The notes under the pieces were generated by a model. That model was not told where the DNA came from. It searched no databases and was given only the letters and a program-made list of their open reading frames with translations. DNA of 64,000 nucleotides from Flavobacteriia bacterium (GTDB lineage Bacteria > Bacteroidota > Bacteroidia > Flavobacteriales > Weeksellaceae), in contig JAECQR010000001.1 of the NCBI GenBank assembly GCA_015999765.1, positions 186,001 through 250,000 on the forward strand, written 5' to 3'. Position 1 is the stretch's first letter; every line of letters begins with the position of its first letter. A program made the translations under genes and the position numbers. This document shows, in pieces, positions 44,304 through 53,960 of this stretch.

Positions 44304-44570
44304 ATGAAAAAATCAATCTTTATGGCAGCTGCTTTTGCAGCAGTAACTTTAATTTCTTGTAAAAAAACCGAAACTGTTGCTACAGATGTAAACGCAGATT
44401 CTACAGCAACTGCAGTTGTTGTTGATAACGATTCTTTACCAATTATCTCTGATTCTACCGCAGTTGGTGAAGCAATAAACGCTACAGGTGATGCAGTTGA
44501 GAAAGGTGCAGCAGAAGTAAAGGATGCAGCTAAAGACGCTACTGACGGTGATGGTGATATTACAAAATAA
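44304..44570 (+). CDS. Small Ala/Asp-rich lipoprotein
   Basis: 88 aa. Signal peptide with lipobox LISC (Cys19), then a low-complexity chain of Ala, Asp, Thr and Val (GDAVEKGAAEVKDAAKDA) that is probably helical and surface-exposed. No catalytic motif is visible. It is typical of small abundant envelope lipoproteins in flavobacteria. It is monocistronic with a good terminator. Function is unknown. Confidence 0.78.
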   Translation: MKKSIFMAAAFAAVTLISCKKTETVATDVNADSTATAVVVDNDSLPIISDSTAVGEAINATGDAVEKGAAEVKDAAKDATDGDGDITK

Positions 44571-44593
44571 TTTATCCATTCAATAGAATAAGA

Positions 44594-44622
44594 AAGTCTT
44601 CCTTGTGGGAAGGCTTTTTTTT
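44594..44622 (+). terminator. Intrinsic terminator after the small lipoprotein gene
   Basis: Stem AAGTCTTCC with GGAAGGCTT (one G-U pair), 5-base loop, then a run of T. Confidence 0.85.
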
Positions 44623-44694
44623 ATTCCCCTACCAATTCTAAATACGATGCCTTGTCTAAATTTTGTAACTTTACTTTTTTAATTTTTAAGACCA

Positions 44695-46812
44695 ATGCGT
44701 AAAAAGATTCTTGCCAAAACTCCGGATTTTTCTGTGACATCTGACCAGCTGATTCCGTATAATTTCGAAAAAGACGGTTTGGAAATGAAATCTTCCTACA
44801 CCGAAAAAGACTCAAAAAATATAACTGAAAAGGGATACTCTGCCGGAATTGCACCCTATTTACGCGGTCCATATTCAACAATGTATGTTCAGAAACCGTG
44901 GACTATCAGGCAATATGCCGGATTTTCGACTGCAGAAGAATCCAATGCTTTTTACAGAAGAAATTTAGCTGCCGGACAGAAAGGTTTATCCGTTGCATTT
45001 GATTTGGCGACGCACCGCGGTTACGATTCTGATCATCCGCGAGTTGTGGGAGATGTTGGCAAAGCCGGTGTTGCCATTGATTCTGTGGAAGACATGAAGA
45101 TTCTCTTCAACGAGATTCCTTTGGATGAAATTTCGGTTTCCATGACGATGAATGGCGCAGTTTTGCCTGTTTTAGCATTTTATATTGTTGCTGCCGAAGA
45201 GCAGGGCGTTTCACAGGAAAAACTTTCCGGAACTATCCAAAATGATATTCTTAAAGAATTCATGGTGAGAAACACCTACATTTATCCGCCAACACCTTCC
45301 ATGAAAATCATCGCTGATATTTTCGAATATACGGCTAACAATATTCCCAAGTTCAATTCCATTTCCATTTCAGGCTATCACATGCAGGAAGCTGGAGCTA
45401 CGCCGGTTCTCGAAATGGCTTACACCTTAGCAGATGGACTGGAATACGTAAGAACAGGAATTAAAGCCGGCATGAAGGTGGACGATTTTGCACCGCGCTT
45501 ATCATTTTTCTGGGCAATTGGGATGAATCATTTTATGGAAATTGCAAAAATGAGAGCCGCGCGCGTGATCTGGGCGGAGCTTTTAACGCAGTTTAATCCG
45601 CAGAATCCGAAATCTTTAGCGTTAAGAACGCATTCACAAACTTCAGGATGGAGTTTAACTGAACAGGAACCTTTCAATAACATTACACGAACAGCAATCG
45701 AAGCATTATCTTCAGCTTTGGGAGGGACTCAATCTCTCCACACAAATGCTTTGGATGAAGCTATCGCGTTACCGACGGATTATTCCGCAAAAATCGCCAG
45801 AAATACACAGATTATCCTTCAGCAGGAAAGCGGAATCTGCGATGTCGTTGATCCAATGGGCGGAAGTCATTTAGTCGAAAGTTTAACGCAGCAAATGATT
45901 GATGAAGCAATGAAGTTCATTGATGAAGTGGAGAAAGAAGGAGGAATGACCAAAGCCATCGAAGCCGGAATTCCGAAAATGAGGATCGAAGAAGCTGCCG
46001 CTAAAAAACAGGCAAAAATCGATAGTGGCGAGGAATTTATCATCGGAGTAAATTCCTTTAAATCCACCCAAAAACAAATGGAACTCGATATTTTAGACAT
46101 CGATAATTCCGAAGTTCGCAGAAAACAAATCGAAAGACTCAATCAGATAAAAGCGGAAAGAAATATCGAAAAAGTAGCCGAAATCATTGAAAAACTAAAA
46201 GAATCGGCCAAAACAGGAAACGGAAACCTTCTGGAAATATGCATAGAAGCCGCCAGAAGAAGAGTAACTTTAGGTGAAATGAGTGATGCGATGGAAGAAA
46301 GCTTCGGTCGCTACAAAGCCAATATCAGAACAATACAGGGAGTTTACGCCATGAATGCCAGCAAAAACGAATATTTTGAGAAAGCCATTTCCTTAACTCA
46401 GAAATTTGAAGACCACGAAGGACGCAGACCACGAATTATGGTGGTAAAAATGGGCCAGGACGGCCACGACCGCGGTGCGAAGGTTGTCGCCACAGCTTTT
46501 GCTGACATGGGATTTGATGTGGATGTTGCTCCGCTTTTCCAAACTCCGGAAGAAGTCGCCAAACAGGCGGTGGAAAACGATATTCATATTCTTGGAGTTT
46601 CGTCTTTAGCAGCCGGTCATAAAACCTTGGTTCCGCAAGTTGTCGATGAATTAAAAAAACTCGGCGCAGACGACATTACGATCGTTGTCGGCGGCGTAAT
46701 TCCTCAGCAGGATTATGAATTTCTTTATCAAAACGGCGCTGATCATATTTTTGGCCCGGGAACCAATTTGCCGAAATCGGCGTGTGAGATCTTAGAAAAA
46801 ATGCTCGTTTAA
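44695..46812 (+). CDS. scpA: Methylmalonyl-CoA mutase, large subunit
   Basis: 705 aa. The TIM-barrel catalytic domain spans about 1-555, with [23 protein letters not shown] (substrate site) and [11 protein letters not shown]. The C-terminal B12-binding domain has the DxHxxG motif in [11 protein letters not shown], where His is the lower cobalt ligand. It interconverts methylmalonyl-CoA and succinyl-CoA. In heterodimeric enzymes a smaller non-catalytic partner is encoded just upstream; no such gene is here, so the partner is elsewhere or the enzyme is homodimeric. MeaB is at the other end of the window. A terminator follows. Confidence 0.95.
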   Translation: MRKKILAKTPDFSVTSDQLIPYNFEKDGLEMKSSYTEKDSKNITEKGYSAGIAPYLRGPYSTMYVQKPWTIRQYAGFSTAEESNAFYRRNLAAGQKGLSVAFDLATHRGYDSDHPRVVGDVGKAGVAIDSVEDMKILFNEIPLDEISVSMTMNGAVLPVLAFYIVAAEEQGVSQEKLSGTIQNDILKEFMVRNTYIYPPTPSMKIIADIFEYTANNIPKFNSISISGYHMQEAGATPVLEMAYTLADGLEYVRTGIKAGMKVDDFAPRLSFFWAIGMNHFMEIAKMRAARVIWAELLTQFNPQNPKSLALRTHSQTSGWSLTEQEPFNNITRTAIEALSSALGGTQSLHTNALDEAIALPTDYSAKIARNTQIILQQESGICDVVDPMGGSHLVESLTQQMIDEAMKFIDEVEKEGGMTKAIEAGIPKMRIEEAAAKKQAKIDSGEEFIIGVNSFKSTQKQMELDILDIDNSEVRRKQIERLNQIKAERNIEKVAEIIEKLKESAKTGNGNLLEICIEAARRRVTLGEMSDAMEESFGRYKANIRTIQGVYAMNASKNEYFEKAISLTQKFEDHEGRRPRIMVVKMGQDGHDRGAKVVATAFADMGFDVDVAPLFQTPEEVAKQAVENDIHILGVSSLAAGHKTLVPQVVDELKKLGADDITIVVGGVIPQQDYEFLYQNGADHIFGPGTNLPKSACEILEKMLV

Positions 46813-46828
46813 AATTCAAATCAATAGG

Positions 46829-46853
46829 AACGGGCTTTAGCCCGTTTTTTTTT
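46829..46853 (+). terminator. Intrinsic terminator of scpA
   Basis: Stem AACGGGCT with AGCCCGTT, 2-base loop, then a run of T. Confidence 0.88.
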
Positions 46854-46906
46854 ATTATTTGATAGGCTTTAGCCAAATCTATATATGTTTAACACTGATG
46901 ATATCT

Positions 46907-47425
46907 TCACCTCTCAGTTAGTAAATTATTGATCAACGCTTCAACCTCAAATTTTTGTTCTTTATAATTCTCCTGCAATTTCGAGCTATCTCCCATTCTG
47001 CGGTAATATTCCAAAGCTTTTTGGCCGAAGAATTTTTTATGGAAATCTGAAACCTCAGGAACATTCGGGAAAACTTTATGAAAAAGCATTTCGTAATAAG
47101 CCTGAAATTCCCTTTCGTTTTTGTCCTCGATTAAATTTTCCGGTGCTTTCTGACGAACGTGCAACATTTCGTGAGCCAGCATATTCACCACTAAATTAAG
47201 ATCGAAATCGAAAAGATTTTTCGGGATCATCACCATCTGTCTTTCACCAAGAGCGCCTTCTGCCGTAAGCAGCATTTTTTTAGGCTCAAGCTCCGGACGG
47301 AAACCGAACCCTGCAAAATTATAATGCTCCAAACCGAAACTGCTGATGACGAAATTGGCAGCATCCATAATCTGACCGTGCTGTTTGTAAGCTTCGAGAT
47401 GGTCTGTAATATTTTCTAAATTCAT
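46907..47425 (-). CDS. Putative zincin-like metallopeptidase
   Basis: 172 aa. HEMLH in VVNMLAHEMLHVRQ is a HExxH zinc motif. It is followed 20-25 residues later by EREFQAYYEMLF, whose Glu could be the third zinc ligand, as in gluzincins. There is no signal peptide, so the protein is probably cytoplasmic. I do not recognise the family. It is the next gene downstream of the suf operon on the same strand but is separated by a terminator and a repeat (R3). Confidence 0.6.
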   Translation of the reverse strand: MNLENITDHLEAYKQHGQIMDAANFVISSFGLEHYNFAGFGFRPELEPKKMLLTAEGALGERQMVMIPKNLFDFDLNLVVNMLAHEMLHVRQKAPENLIEDKNEREFQAYYEMLFHKVFPNVPEVSDFHKKFFGQKALEYYRRMGDSSKLQENYKEQKFEVEALINNLLTER

Positions 47426-47454
47426 TGGGATTACTGGGTTTGTTTTTGAAAACG

Positions 47455-47556
47455 GCTCTGCGGCCGTGATCGCAGCGGTTACCCCGCAGGGAGGAGGCGG
47501 AACGAAGTGGAGCCGCCGACTGAGGAGTATGAGCGGAGAGCGCGAATTGTCCGCCC
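47455..47556 (+). repeat. Dispersed intergenic repeat, diverged copy R3
   Basis: It shares the layout of the copies at 43019 and 61267: GTGATCGCAGCGG, then a stem (GGCGG 47496-47500 with CCGCC 47513-47517) around AACGAAGTGGAG, then GAGCGGAGAGCGC. The stem bases differ from the other copies but still pair. It lies between the suf terminator and the zincin gene. Confidence 0.65.
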
Positions 47557-47558
47557 TA

Positions 47559-47593
47559 AAAATAATAAAAAAAACGTGTCAGAAACACGTTTT
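47559..47593 (-). terminator. Intrinsic terminator of the suf operon
   Basis: On the reverse strand after sufD: stem AAAACGTGT with ACACGTTTT (9 bp), 5-base loop, then a long T tract. Confidence 0.85.
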
Positions 47594-47599
47594 AATTTT

Positions 47600-48907
47600 T
47601 TAGAATTCGATATCCACTTCCAGCTTCTCGGCGAGCAGTTTCGAAATTTTTACCTTAAGCGGCTCAATATCAATATTCTGCATCGCATCATTTGCAAATG
47701 CATATAAAAGTAAAGCCTGCGCTTCTTTTTTCGAAATTCCGCGTGCACGCAGGTAGAAAAGCGCATCTTCGTTGAGCTGACCAACGGTACAGCCGTGTGA
47801 ACATTTCACGTCATCAGCAAAAATTTCAAGCTGCGGTTTGGTATCAATCGTGGCACCTTCATTGAGCAAAATATTGTTGTTCTGCTGGTAGGCATTGGTC
47901 TTCTGAGCGATTTTATCCACGAAAACCTTCCCATTGAAAACTCCGTGAGATTTGTCTTTATAAATTCCCTTGTAATTCTGGTAACTTTCGCAGTTTGGGG
48001 TTTTATGATGAACAGCGGTATGATGATCCACAGTCTGTTCTCCTCCGATGATTGTAATGCCATTCATGAAAGAATTGATGTTCTCTCCGTTATGAATGAA
48101 ATCAAGATTGTTTCTCACGAGTTTACCGCCAAAAGTGAAGGTGTTAACCGTAGTTAAACTGTCACGTTCCTGTTTTGCAAAAGTGTGATCCATCAGATAT
48201 GAAGTGTCGCTGTCGTTCTGCACTTTGTGCCAGTCTGCTTTTGCATTTTGGTACGTGAAAATTTCGGTTACCGTGTTAGTGAAAACGAAAGTGTCGTCAA
48301 AATTATGATGACTTTCGATAATTTCAACTTTGGAACCTTCTTCTGCGATTAATAGATTCCTAGTATTGTAAACGGTGTTTTCATCCTGATTCTGAGAGAT
48401 ATAAAATACATGAATCGGTTTTTCGATCACTGTATTTTTAGGAACTTTCATGAAAAACCCCTGTTTGCAGTAAGCCAGATTCAGGTTAGGAAATGCCAGA
48501 TCCTGAGCAGCAATGGTATTGAAATATTTTTCGAAAACCTCTTTATGTTTTGCATCATTCAAAGCAAAATTAAAAGAAAGAAACTCCACATTTTCAATGG
48601 AAATTTTTGAAAGTTCTTTGTGCAGCTGCCCGTTAATAAAGACAATCCAGTCGAAATTTTCTTCACCTAAATGAAGCGCATCAATCTGTTCTTTGGTAAT
48701 ATTGTGGGTTTCTTTCGGGAAAAAATTATAGTTTTTCTCGGAAATCTCCTTCAGGTTGGTGTATTTATATTCCTCGTCTTTTTTAGTTGGGATACCTAAC
48801 TCAAAGAATTTCATTAAAGCTGATCCTCTTTGACCATCCAGAAAACGGTGTTTCAGTGTTTCTAAAAAAGCTGCGTGGTTATTTTGTATATTTTCTAAAA
48901 GTGCCAT
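47600..48907 (-). CDS. sufD: Fe-S assembly scaffold protein SufD
   Basis: 435 aa SufB/SufD family protein. The beta-helix core and the C-terminal motif KCSHGCTVGQLNEDALFYLRARGI (split over residues about 355-380) are intact; HHKTPNCESYQNYKGI is also conserved. SufD joins SufB and SufC to build [4Fe-4S] clusters on the SufBC2D scaffold. It is last in the operon sufA-sufB-sufC-sufD. SufS and SufE, which usually follow in related genomes, are absent here. Confidence 0.95.
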   Translation of the reverse strand: MALLENIQNNHAAFLETLKHRFLDGQRGSALMKFFELGIPTKKDEEYKYTNLKEISEKNYNFFPKETHNITKEQIDALHLGEENFDWIVFINGQLHKELSKISIENVEFLSFNFALNDAKHKEVFEKYFNTIAAQDLAFPNLNLAYCKQGFFMKVPKNTVIEKPIHVFYISQNQDENTVYNTRNLLIAEEGSKVEIIESHHNFDDTFVFTNTVTEIFTYQNAKADWHKVQNDSDTSYLMDHTFAKQERDSLTTVNTFTFGGKLVRNNLDFIHNGENINSFMNGITIIGGEQTVDHHTAVHHKTPNCESYQNYKGIYKDKSHGVFNGKVFVDKIAQKTNAYQQNNNILLNEGATIDTKPQLEIFADDVKCSHGCTVGQLNEDALFYLRARGISKKEAQALLLYAFANDAMQNIDIEPLKVKISKLLAEKLEVDIEF

Positions 48908-48992
48908 ATTTATTTGTTTGATAATGTTTGACTTACGCTTGATTTTTTAATGATTTCTAATATAAAACCTTTAAATTTCAAACCTTTTCAAA

Positions 48993-49736
48993 CTAATTCA
49001 ATAGCCAGTCGTAGCCTTTTTCTTCAAGTTCCAGCGCAAGATTTTTATCACCTGTTTTGATGATTTTTCCGTCAGCTAAAACGTGTACAAAATCCGGCTG
49101 AATATAATCTAAAAGTCTTTGGTAGTGAGTAATAAGCAAAACTGCATTTCCTTCGTTTCTGAAAGAATTTACGCCGTCTGCAACAATTCTTAATGCATCA
49201 ATATCCAAACCTGAATCGGTCTCATCCAGAATGGCTAATTTCGGATTCAGCATTATCATCTGGAAAATTTCGTTTCTTTTTTTCTCTCCTCCGGAGAATC
49301 CTTCGTTCAGTGATCTTGAAAGAAAATCTCTCTTAATTCCCAGTTTTTCCGAATTTTCGCGGATCAGTGAGAGCATTTCTTTCGCCGGCATATCTTCTAA
49401 GCCATTAGCTTTTCTGGTTTCGTTAAGCGCTGCTTTAATAAAGTTCGTTACGGACACTCCGGGAATTTCTACAGGATATTGGAATGACATGAAAATTCCT
49501 TTATGTGCACGGTCTTCCGGCGCGTCTTCAATGATATCATTACCTTCAAAAAGAATTTCGCCCTGAGTGACTTCGTAATCTTCTTTTCCGGCAATCACAG
49601 ATGAAAGTGTTGATTTTCCGGCACCGTTCGGTCCCATAATCGCGTGAACTTCGCCTGGGTTGATCTGTAAATTAATTCCTTTTAAAATTTCTACGCCGTC
49701 TTCTATTTTAGCGTGTAAGTTATTGATATGTAGCAT
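48993..49736 (-). CDS. sufC: Fe-S assembly ATPase SufC
   Basis: 247 aa ABC-type ATPase of the SufBC2D complex. Walker A GPNGAGKST, the SufC-specific signature FSGGEKKRNEI and Walker B AILDETDSGLDIDAL are complete. Gaps of 85 bases to sufD and 73 to sufB are longer than usual for coupled genes but contain no terminator. Cytoplasmic; it powers scaffold remodelling rather than transport. Confidence 0.96.
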   Translation of the reverse strand: MLHINNLHAKIEDGVEILKGINLQINPGEVHAIMGPNGAGKSTLSSVIAGKEDYEVTQGEILFEGNDIIEDAPEDRAHKGIFMSFQYPVEIPGVSVTNFIKAALNETRKANGLEDMPAKEMLSLIRENSEKLGIKRDFLSRSLNEGFSGGEKKRNEIFQMIMLNPKLAILDETDSGLDIDALRIVADGVNSFRNEGNAVLLITHYQRLLDYIQPDFVHVLADGKIIKTGDKNLALELEEKGYDWLLN

Positions 49737-49809
49737 AATCTAATTCTGTATTTGAGTTTTGTTTGAATTAAATAATGGATTTTGAATCCAGTATTAATTT
49801 AAACTGTTT

Positions 49810-51258
49810 TTATCCAACTGATCCTTCAAGGGAAATTTCAAGCAATTTCTGAGCTTCGATCGCAAATTCCATTGGAAGTTTGTTTAAAACTTCTTTACCG
49901 AAACCGTTTACAATCAGTGCAATCGCTTTTTCTGTATTGATTCCGCGCTGGTTACAGTAGAAAATCTGGTCTTCACCGATTTTTGAAGTCGTAGCTTCAT
50001 GTTCTAACTGTGCAGTCGGATCTTTAATTTCGATATAAGGAAAAGTGTGTGCGCCGCATTCATTGCCCATCAAAAGCGAATCACACTGAGAAAAGTTTCT
50101 TGCTCCTTTTGCTGAAGGCATCACTTTCACCAATCCACGATAAGAATTATTAGATTTTCCGGCAGATATTCCTTTTGAAATAATAGTAGAACGGGTGTTT
50201 TTCCCGATATGAATCATTTTTGTTCCGGTATCGGCATACTGGTGATTGTTTGTCACCGCAATGGAATAGAATTCACCAATGGAATTGTCACCTTTCAAAA
50301 TACAGCTCGGATATTTCCAGGTAACGGCAGAACCGGTTTCAACTTGAGTCCAAGAGATTTTTGCATTTTTCTCACAAATTCCGCGTTTTGTTACGAAATT
50401 GAAAACTCCGCCTTTTCCTTCAGCGTCTCCCGGGAACCAGTTTTGGACTGTAGAATACTTAATTTCAGCATTATCCATCGCGATAAGCTCTACTACCGCG
50501 GCATGAAGTTGGTTTTCATCTCTTGCCGGTGCGGTGCATCCTTCAAGATAAGAAACATAGCTTCCTTCGTCGGCGATCAGCAAAGTTCTTTCGAACTGTC
50601 CGCTGCCGGATTGGTTGATTCGGAAATACGTGGAAAGTTCCATCGGACATTTCACGCCTTTAGGAATGTAGCAGAAACTTCCGTCAGAAAATACTGCCGA
50701 GTTTAAAGCCGCATAAAAATTATCGCCTCTTGGAACTACTTTTCCGATATATTTTTTTACCAATTCCGGGTAATTCTGTATCGCTTCTGAAATTGGGCAA
50801 AAAATAATTCCCTTTTCTAAAAGCGTATCCTGGAAAGTGGTTTTCACTGAAACTGAATCCATTACAATATCCACAGCAACTCCGGAAAGTCTTTTCTGTT
50901 CCTCAATATTGATTCCCAGTTTTGCAAAAGTTTTCAGCAATTCCGGATCTACTTCGTTCAGACTTGCAAGTTCCGGCTTTTTCTTAGGCGCGGCGTAATA
51001 TTTAATCGACTGAAAATCAGGCTTTTCATACTGCACATTCCCCCAGGTCGGCTCCTCCATTTTCAGCCAGATTCTGTAAGATTCCAGTCTCCACTCCGTC
51101 ATCCATTCCGGCTCATTTTTCTTTGCCGAAATCATTCTTACGATGTCTTCATTCAAACCGGTAGGAAAATCTTCATACTCGATATCTGTCTCGAAGCCGA
51201 ATTCGTATTTTTGGTTTTCAAGATCGACCCTTAAGTCGTCTTCTGTATATTTTGACAT
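49810..51258 (-). CDS. sufB: Fe-S assembly scaffold protein SufB
   Basis: 482 aa. SufB signatures include [39 protein letters not shown] and [13 protein letters not shown], with cysteines for the sulfur acceptor and cluster near the C-terminal RGINTEKA region. It accepts sulfur and builds the nascent [4Fe-4S] cluster with SufC and SufD. Full length. It begins 6 bases downstream of sufA's stop and is the largest gene in the operon. Confidence 0.96.
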   Translation of the reverse strand: MSKYTEDDLRVDLENQKYEFGFETDIEYEDFPTGLNEDIVRMISAKKNEPEWMTEWRLESYRIWLKMEEPTWGNVQYEKPDFQSIKYYAAPKKKPELASLNEVDPELLKTFAKLGINIEEQKRLSGVAVDIVMDSVSVKTTFQDTLLEKGIIFCPISEAIQNYPELVKKYIGKVVPRGDNFYAALNSAVFSDGSFCYIPKGVKCPMELSTYFRINQSGSGQFERTLLIADEGSYVSYLEGCTAPARDENQLHAAVVELIAMDNAEIKYSTVQNWFPGDAEGKGGVFNFVTKRGICEKNAKISWTQVETGSAVTWKYPSCILKGDNSIGEFYSIAVTNNHQYADTGTKMIHIGKNTRSTIISKGISAGKSNNSYRGLVKVMPSAKGARNFSQCDSLLMGNECGAHTFPYIEIKDPTAQLEHEATTSKIGEDQIFYCNQRGINTEKAIALIVNGFGKEVLNKLPMEFAIEAQKLLEISLEGSVG

Positions 51259-51264
51259 AATTTT

Positions 51265-51594
51265 TTATAAACTAAAAGATTCTCCACACCCACACGTTCT
51301 GTTCGCATTGGGATTGTTGAATATAAAACCTTTTCCATTCAAACCACCTGAATATTCAAGTGTGGTTCCAGCAAGATAAAGGATTGATTTCTTATCGATG
51401 ATGATCTTAATGCCGTTATCTTCAAATATCTGATCAGAATCGAACTTCTCATTGTCGAACTTCAACACATATTCAAGTCCGGAACAGCCGCCGCTTTTAA
51501 CGCCGACTCTTATATAATCTTCAAAAGGTTTAAAACCGTCTTCAGTCATCAGCTGAATGGCTTTCTCTTTTGCATGATCGCTAACTTTTATCAT
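51265..51594 (-). CDS. sufA: A-type Fe-S carrier (SufA/IscA, HesB family)
   Basis: 109 aa. The three conserved cysteines are present in SGGCSGLEY and the C-terminal RTCGCGESF. A-type carriers pass clusters from the scaffold to client proteins. It is first in the suf operon with a good promoter on the reverse strand. The N-terminus IKVSDHAKEKAIQLM fits the family, so the start is reliable. Confidence 0.95.
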   Translation of the reverse strand: MIKVSDHAKEKAIQLMTEDGFKPFEDYIRVGVKSGGCSGLEYVLKFDNEKFDSDQIFEDNGIKIIIDKKSILYLAGTTLEYSGGLNGKGFIFNNPNANRTCGCGESFSL

Positions 51595-51622
51595 TGTTTT
51601 TATTTAGACTGATTTTAGATTG

Positions 51623-51653
51623 CAAAATTACTAATAATATAATGAATATCAAA
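51623..51653 (-). promoter_or_regulatory. Promoter of the suf operon
   Basis: On the reverse strand a -33 TTTG (51653-51650) and TAATTTTG (51630-51623, exact TAnnTTTG) with 19 bases between. It lies 28 bases before the sufA ATG. Confidence 0.75.
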
Positions 51654-51663
51654 TTCGTGGCGG

Positions 51664-51671
51664 TATATTTG
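51664..51671 (+). promoter_or_regulatory. Promoter -7 box of the GLPGLI gene
   Basis: TATATTTG, an exact TAnnTTTG match, about 70 bases before the ATG at 51742 and divergent from the suf promoter. Confidence 0.5.
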
Positions 51672-51741
51672 TCTATCTGAATTATAGAAGAATGATTTTA
51701 ACATTCGGACAGAATTTTTATCAAAAACCAAATCAAAATCA

Positions 51742-52578
51742 ATGAAAAAGATTGGACTTATTGTTTTAGGATTAACCTCACAAATCATCTTCGCGCAGGC
51801 AAATCGATTTATATATCAGGTTACCATGAAGACCGATTCTACAAACAGCAACGATATAAAAACAGAAAACGCTTATCTGGATGCTACTCCGGAAAAATCA
51901 ATTTTTTATGGCGAAAAACGCCTTCAGCGTGATTCTCTGTTCGCCCGTATGCGCCAAACAAATGGCGGAAGTTTCGACCGTACACAAATGCAAAACCTGC
52001 GTTCCCATATAGACTTCACAATAGAAAAAGACTTTAAAACCGGAAAAAACACTTATAATTCCCGAATTGCTCGTGATCAGTATTCTTATGAAGAAGACCG
52101 CCCGATGGAATGGAAAATCCTTCCGGAAACTGCAAAAATTGGCGATTACAAAACCCAGAAAGCCGAAACCAATTTTGCGGGAAGAACCTGGATTGCATGG
52201 TTTACAACTGATGTTCCTTTTCAAGACGGACCTTATAAATTTTCCGGACTTCCTGGTTTAATCGTAAAAGTTGAAGATTCCAAAGGTGACTTTTCTTTCG
52301 ATTTAAAGGAAACTAAAAAAATCAGTGCGCTGACAAATTTCAGCTCAGGCGGCAATATCGTAAAAGTGAAAAGAAAAGATTATCAAAAGCAAGAAGCGCT
52401 TTTCCGGAAAGATCCGGCATCTTTTATGCAAACATCAATGAGGGGCGGATCAGGAATCAGCGCACCACAGACACGAGGGGGATCGATGAGAACACCGGAT
52501 CCTGCCCAAAGAAAACAAATGGAGGATAGAATGAAAGAAGAAATGAAGAAGAATAACAATCCGATAGAACTGAAATAA
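51742..52578 (+). CDS. GLPGLI-family secreted protein
   Basis: 278 aa. Signal peptide ending IIFAQ, then a beta-rich domain with the family motif in FSGLPGLIVKV (about residue 170-180). The C-terminal 70 residues are basic and Gln/Met-rich (QTRGGSMRTPDPAQRKQ, MKEEMKKNNNP). GLPGLI proteins are widespread in Bacteroidota and often sit beside TonB receptors; their function is unknown. Here a TonB receptor gene lies 1.4 kb away. Confidence 0.85.
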   Translation: MKKIGLIVLGLTSQIIFAQANRFIYQVTMKTDSTNSNDIKTENAYLDATPEKSIFYGEKRLQRDSLFARMRQTNGGSFDRTQMQNLRSHIDFTIEKDFKTGKNTYNSRIARDQYSYEEDRPMEWKILPETAKIGDYKTQKAETNFAGRTWIAWFTTDVPFQDGPYKFSGLPGLIVKVEDSKGDFSFDLKETKKISALTNFSSGGNIVKVKRKDYQKQEALFRKDPASFMQTSMRGGSGISAPQTRGGSMRTPDPAQRKQMEDRMKEEMKKNNNPIELK

Positions 52579-52614
52579 AAAAAATTCCGGCTCATGAAGA
52601 TCCGAGATTTCTAT

Positions 52615-53373
52615 TTAGATTGTTTGGCTTTTTTTCAGCCATTCCGACTTTGAAAGATATTGCTCATCAGGATAATAAATAAATAACAGGTTTTTACCCT
52701 TTATGGTATTAATAATTGGTTCTGCCAGCGCTCTTGGCACCGCCGGGCAACCCCAGCTTCTTCCTATCCTTTTCTGAGACTTAATAAAATCTTCACTCAC
52801 ATAATCTGCACCGTGCATCACGATGGCTCTTTGTAACGCGGCGTCGTTATAACCCGCATCCATTCCCAAAAGCTTCAGCGAATATCCGTTGCTGCCGTTG
52901 TATGTACTTTCCGTAATGTAAAAACCGAGGCTGCTTTGGTAAGAACTTTCGGTGTTGGAAAATTTCTGTGCAAATTCTTCGCCCGTGTTTTTTCCGTGCG
53001 CAACCAACGAATTGAAAAGCACCACTTTCTTTTCCAAATCAATAACCCAAAGGCGTTTTTGTGTAGACGAAAGTGAAAAGTCAACAATGCTGATTAAATT
53101 TGATTCTTCAGGAAGTTTACCCGCTTTCTTAAGATTACTGAAGCCTAGAAACGCTTTTTCAAAAACTTCCGGATTCAAAGTCTTACTGTTTTCGAAACTG
53201 ATGGAACTGTAGATTTCGGCTGAATTATCTACTGATGAATTTGATGTTTTATGTATTGGTAGGGAGGTTTTTATAGTGGGAGTTTCTGGTTTAGTGTTTT
53301 TTCTTGAATCAAGCGTATAAAACGATGTTGCAAAAAAGATGACGGTAACCAGGGATAAAAGGACTTTCTTCAT
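52615..53373 (-). CDS. Murein L,D-transpeptidase catalytic domain-like protein
   Basis: 252 aa. Signal or membrane-anchor sequence at residues 1-20, a Ser/Thr-rich linker to about 55, then the catalytic region with IVMHGADYVS and SQKRIGRSWGCPAV, the HG and catalytic Cys (SxGC) motif of L,D-transpeptidases. Such enzymes make 3-3 peptidoglycan cross-links or attach proteins in the periplasm. The chain differs from canonical YkuD and fits the family annotated as murein L,D-transpeptidase catalytic domain proteins. It converges on the GLPGLI gene. Confidence 0.85.
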   Translation of the reverse strand: MKKVLLSLVTVIFFATSFYTLDSRKNTKPETPTIKTSLPIHKTSNSSVDNSAEIYSSISFENSKTLNPEVFEKAFLGFSNLKKAGKLPEESNLISIVDFSLSSTQKRLWVIDLEKKVVLFNSLVAHGKNTGEEFAQKFSNTESSYQSSLGFYITESTYNGSNGYSLKLLGMDAGYNDAALQRAIVMHGADYVSEDFIKSQKRIGRSWGCPAVPRALAEPIINTIKGKNLLFIYYPDEQYLSKSEWLKKSQTI

Positions 53374-53499
53374 TCTGTATTATGTTAAATAAATTTGACC
53401 CGGCAAAAATACATTTATTTAATTATCAGAACATTACAACTCTCCTTTTTAACTGTTTTTTAAGAAACTTTAACTCGCATGTAGTTCAAAATTATTTTG

Positions 53500-53507
53500 T
53501 AATTTTG
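53500..53507 (+). promoter_or_regulatory. Promoter -7 box of the metal locus
   Basis: TAATTTTG fits TAnnTTTG and ends 8 bases before the ATG at 53515, so the predicted leader is only a few bases long (possibly leaderless). Confidence 0.5.
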
Positions 53508-53514
53508 CCTGCAG

Positions 53515-53892
53515 ATGTTAAGAACATTAAAAATCTTTTTAATAATTTTTGGTTTGGGAGTTTTTATTCTTCCAACGCAGACGCTTTTTGCACAGGACGC
53601 GAAGATGGAATGTTGCGACAAAAAAGCAGAAAGAGATGATTGCTGCAAAAGTGAAGAAAAAGAGTCCTGCCATTCCGGTAGTCCTTCACAAAAATCTGAA
53701 AAGCAAAATTGCGGTAATGACTGTTCGAACTGCCATTCATGTTCTGTGAATTTCGTCCTTAATTACTATCGTTCCGAAGAATACCAGCCTTTACAAAAAA
53801 CATTCTTCGCGCATCAACTGAAATTCAACTACGAAATTTCATTTTTCTCGGCAAGTTTTCATAACATCTGGCAGCCGCCTAAAATAGCTTAA
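53515..53892 (+). CDS. Secreted Cys-rich small protein of the metal locus
   Basis: 125 aa. Signal peptide ending LFAQ, then a Cys/His/Lys/Glu-rich segment with nine cysteines (Cys33, 34, 43, 44, 52, 66, 70, 73, 76) in CC and CxxC arrangements (ECCDKK, DDCCKSEE, CSNCHSC). The last 50 residues are ordinary and may dock to a partner. Metal binding is inferred from the Cys/His pattern. It is first in the operon-like set with the HMA-TonB receptor 68 bases later. Confidence 0.72.
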   Translation: MLRTLKIFLIIFGLGVFILPTQTLFAQDAKMECCDKKAERDDCCKSEEKESCHSGSPSQKSEKQNCGNDCSNCHSCSVNFVLNYYRSEEYQPLQKTFFAHQLKFNYEISFFSASFHNIWQPPKIA

Positions 53893-53960
53893 TTTATTGA
53901 CTGACAGCCTGAAGTATGTTCTTCCGGCTCCCCTTTTATTAAATTAATATATTTTAAAAA

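Noticed and set aside
44621-44881. 86-codon open frame opposite the start of scpA
   Set aside because: It overlaps the clear start of scpA and has no recognisable features.
50209-50706. 165-codon open frame opposite sufB
   Set aside because: It lies wholly inside a highly conserved gene on the other strand, has no family resemblance and no promoter, and reflects codon bias.
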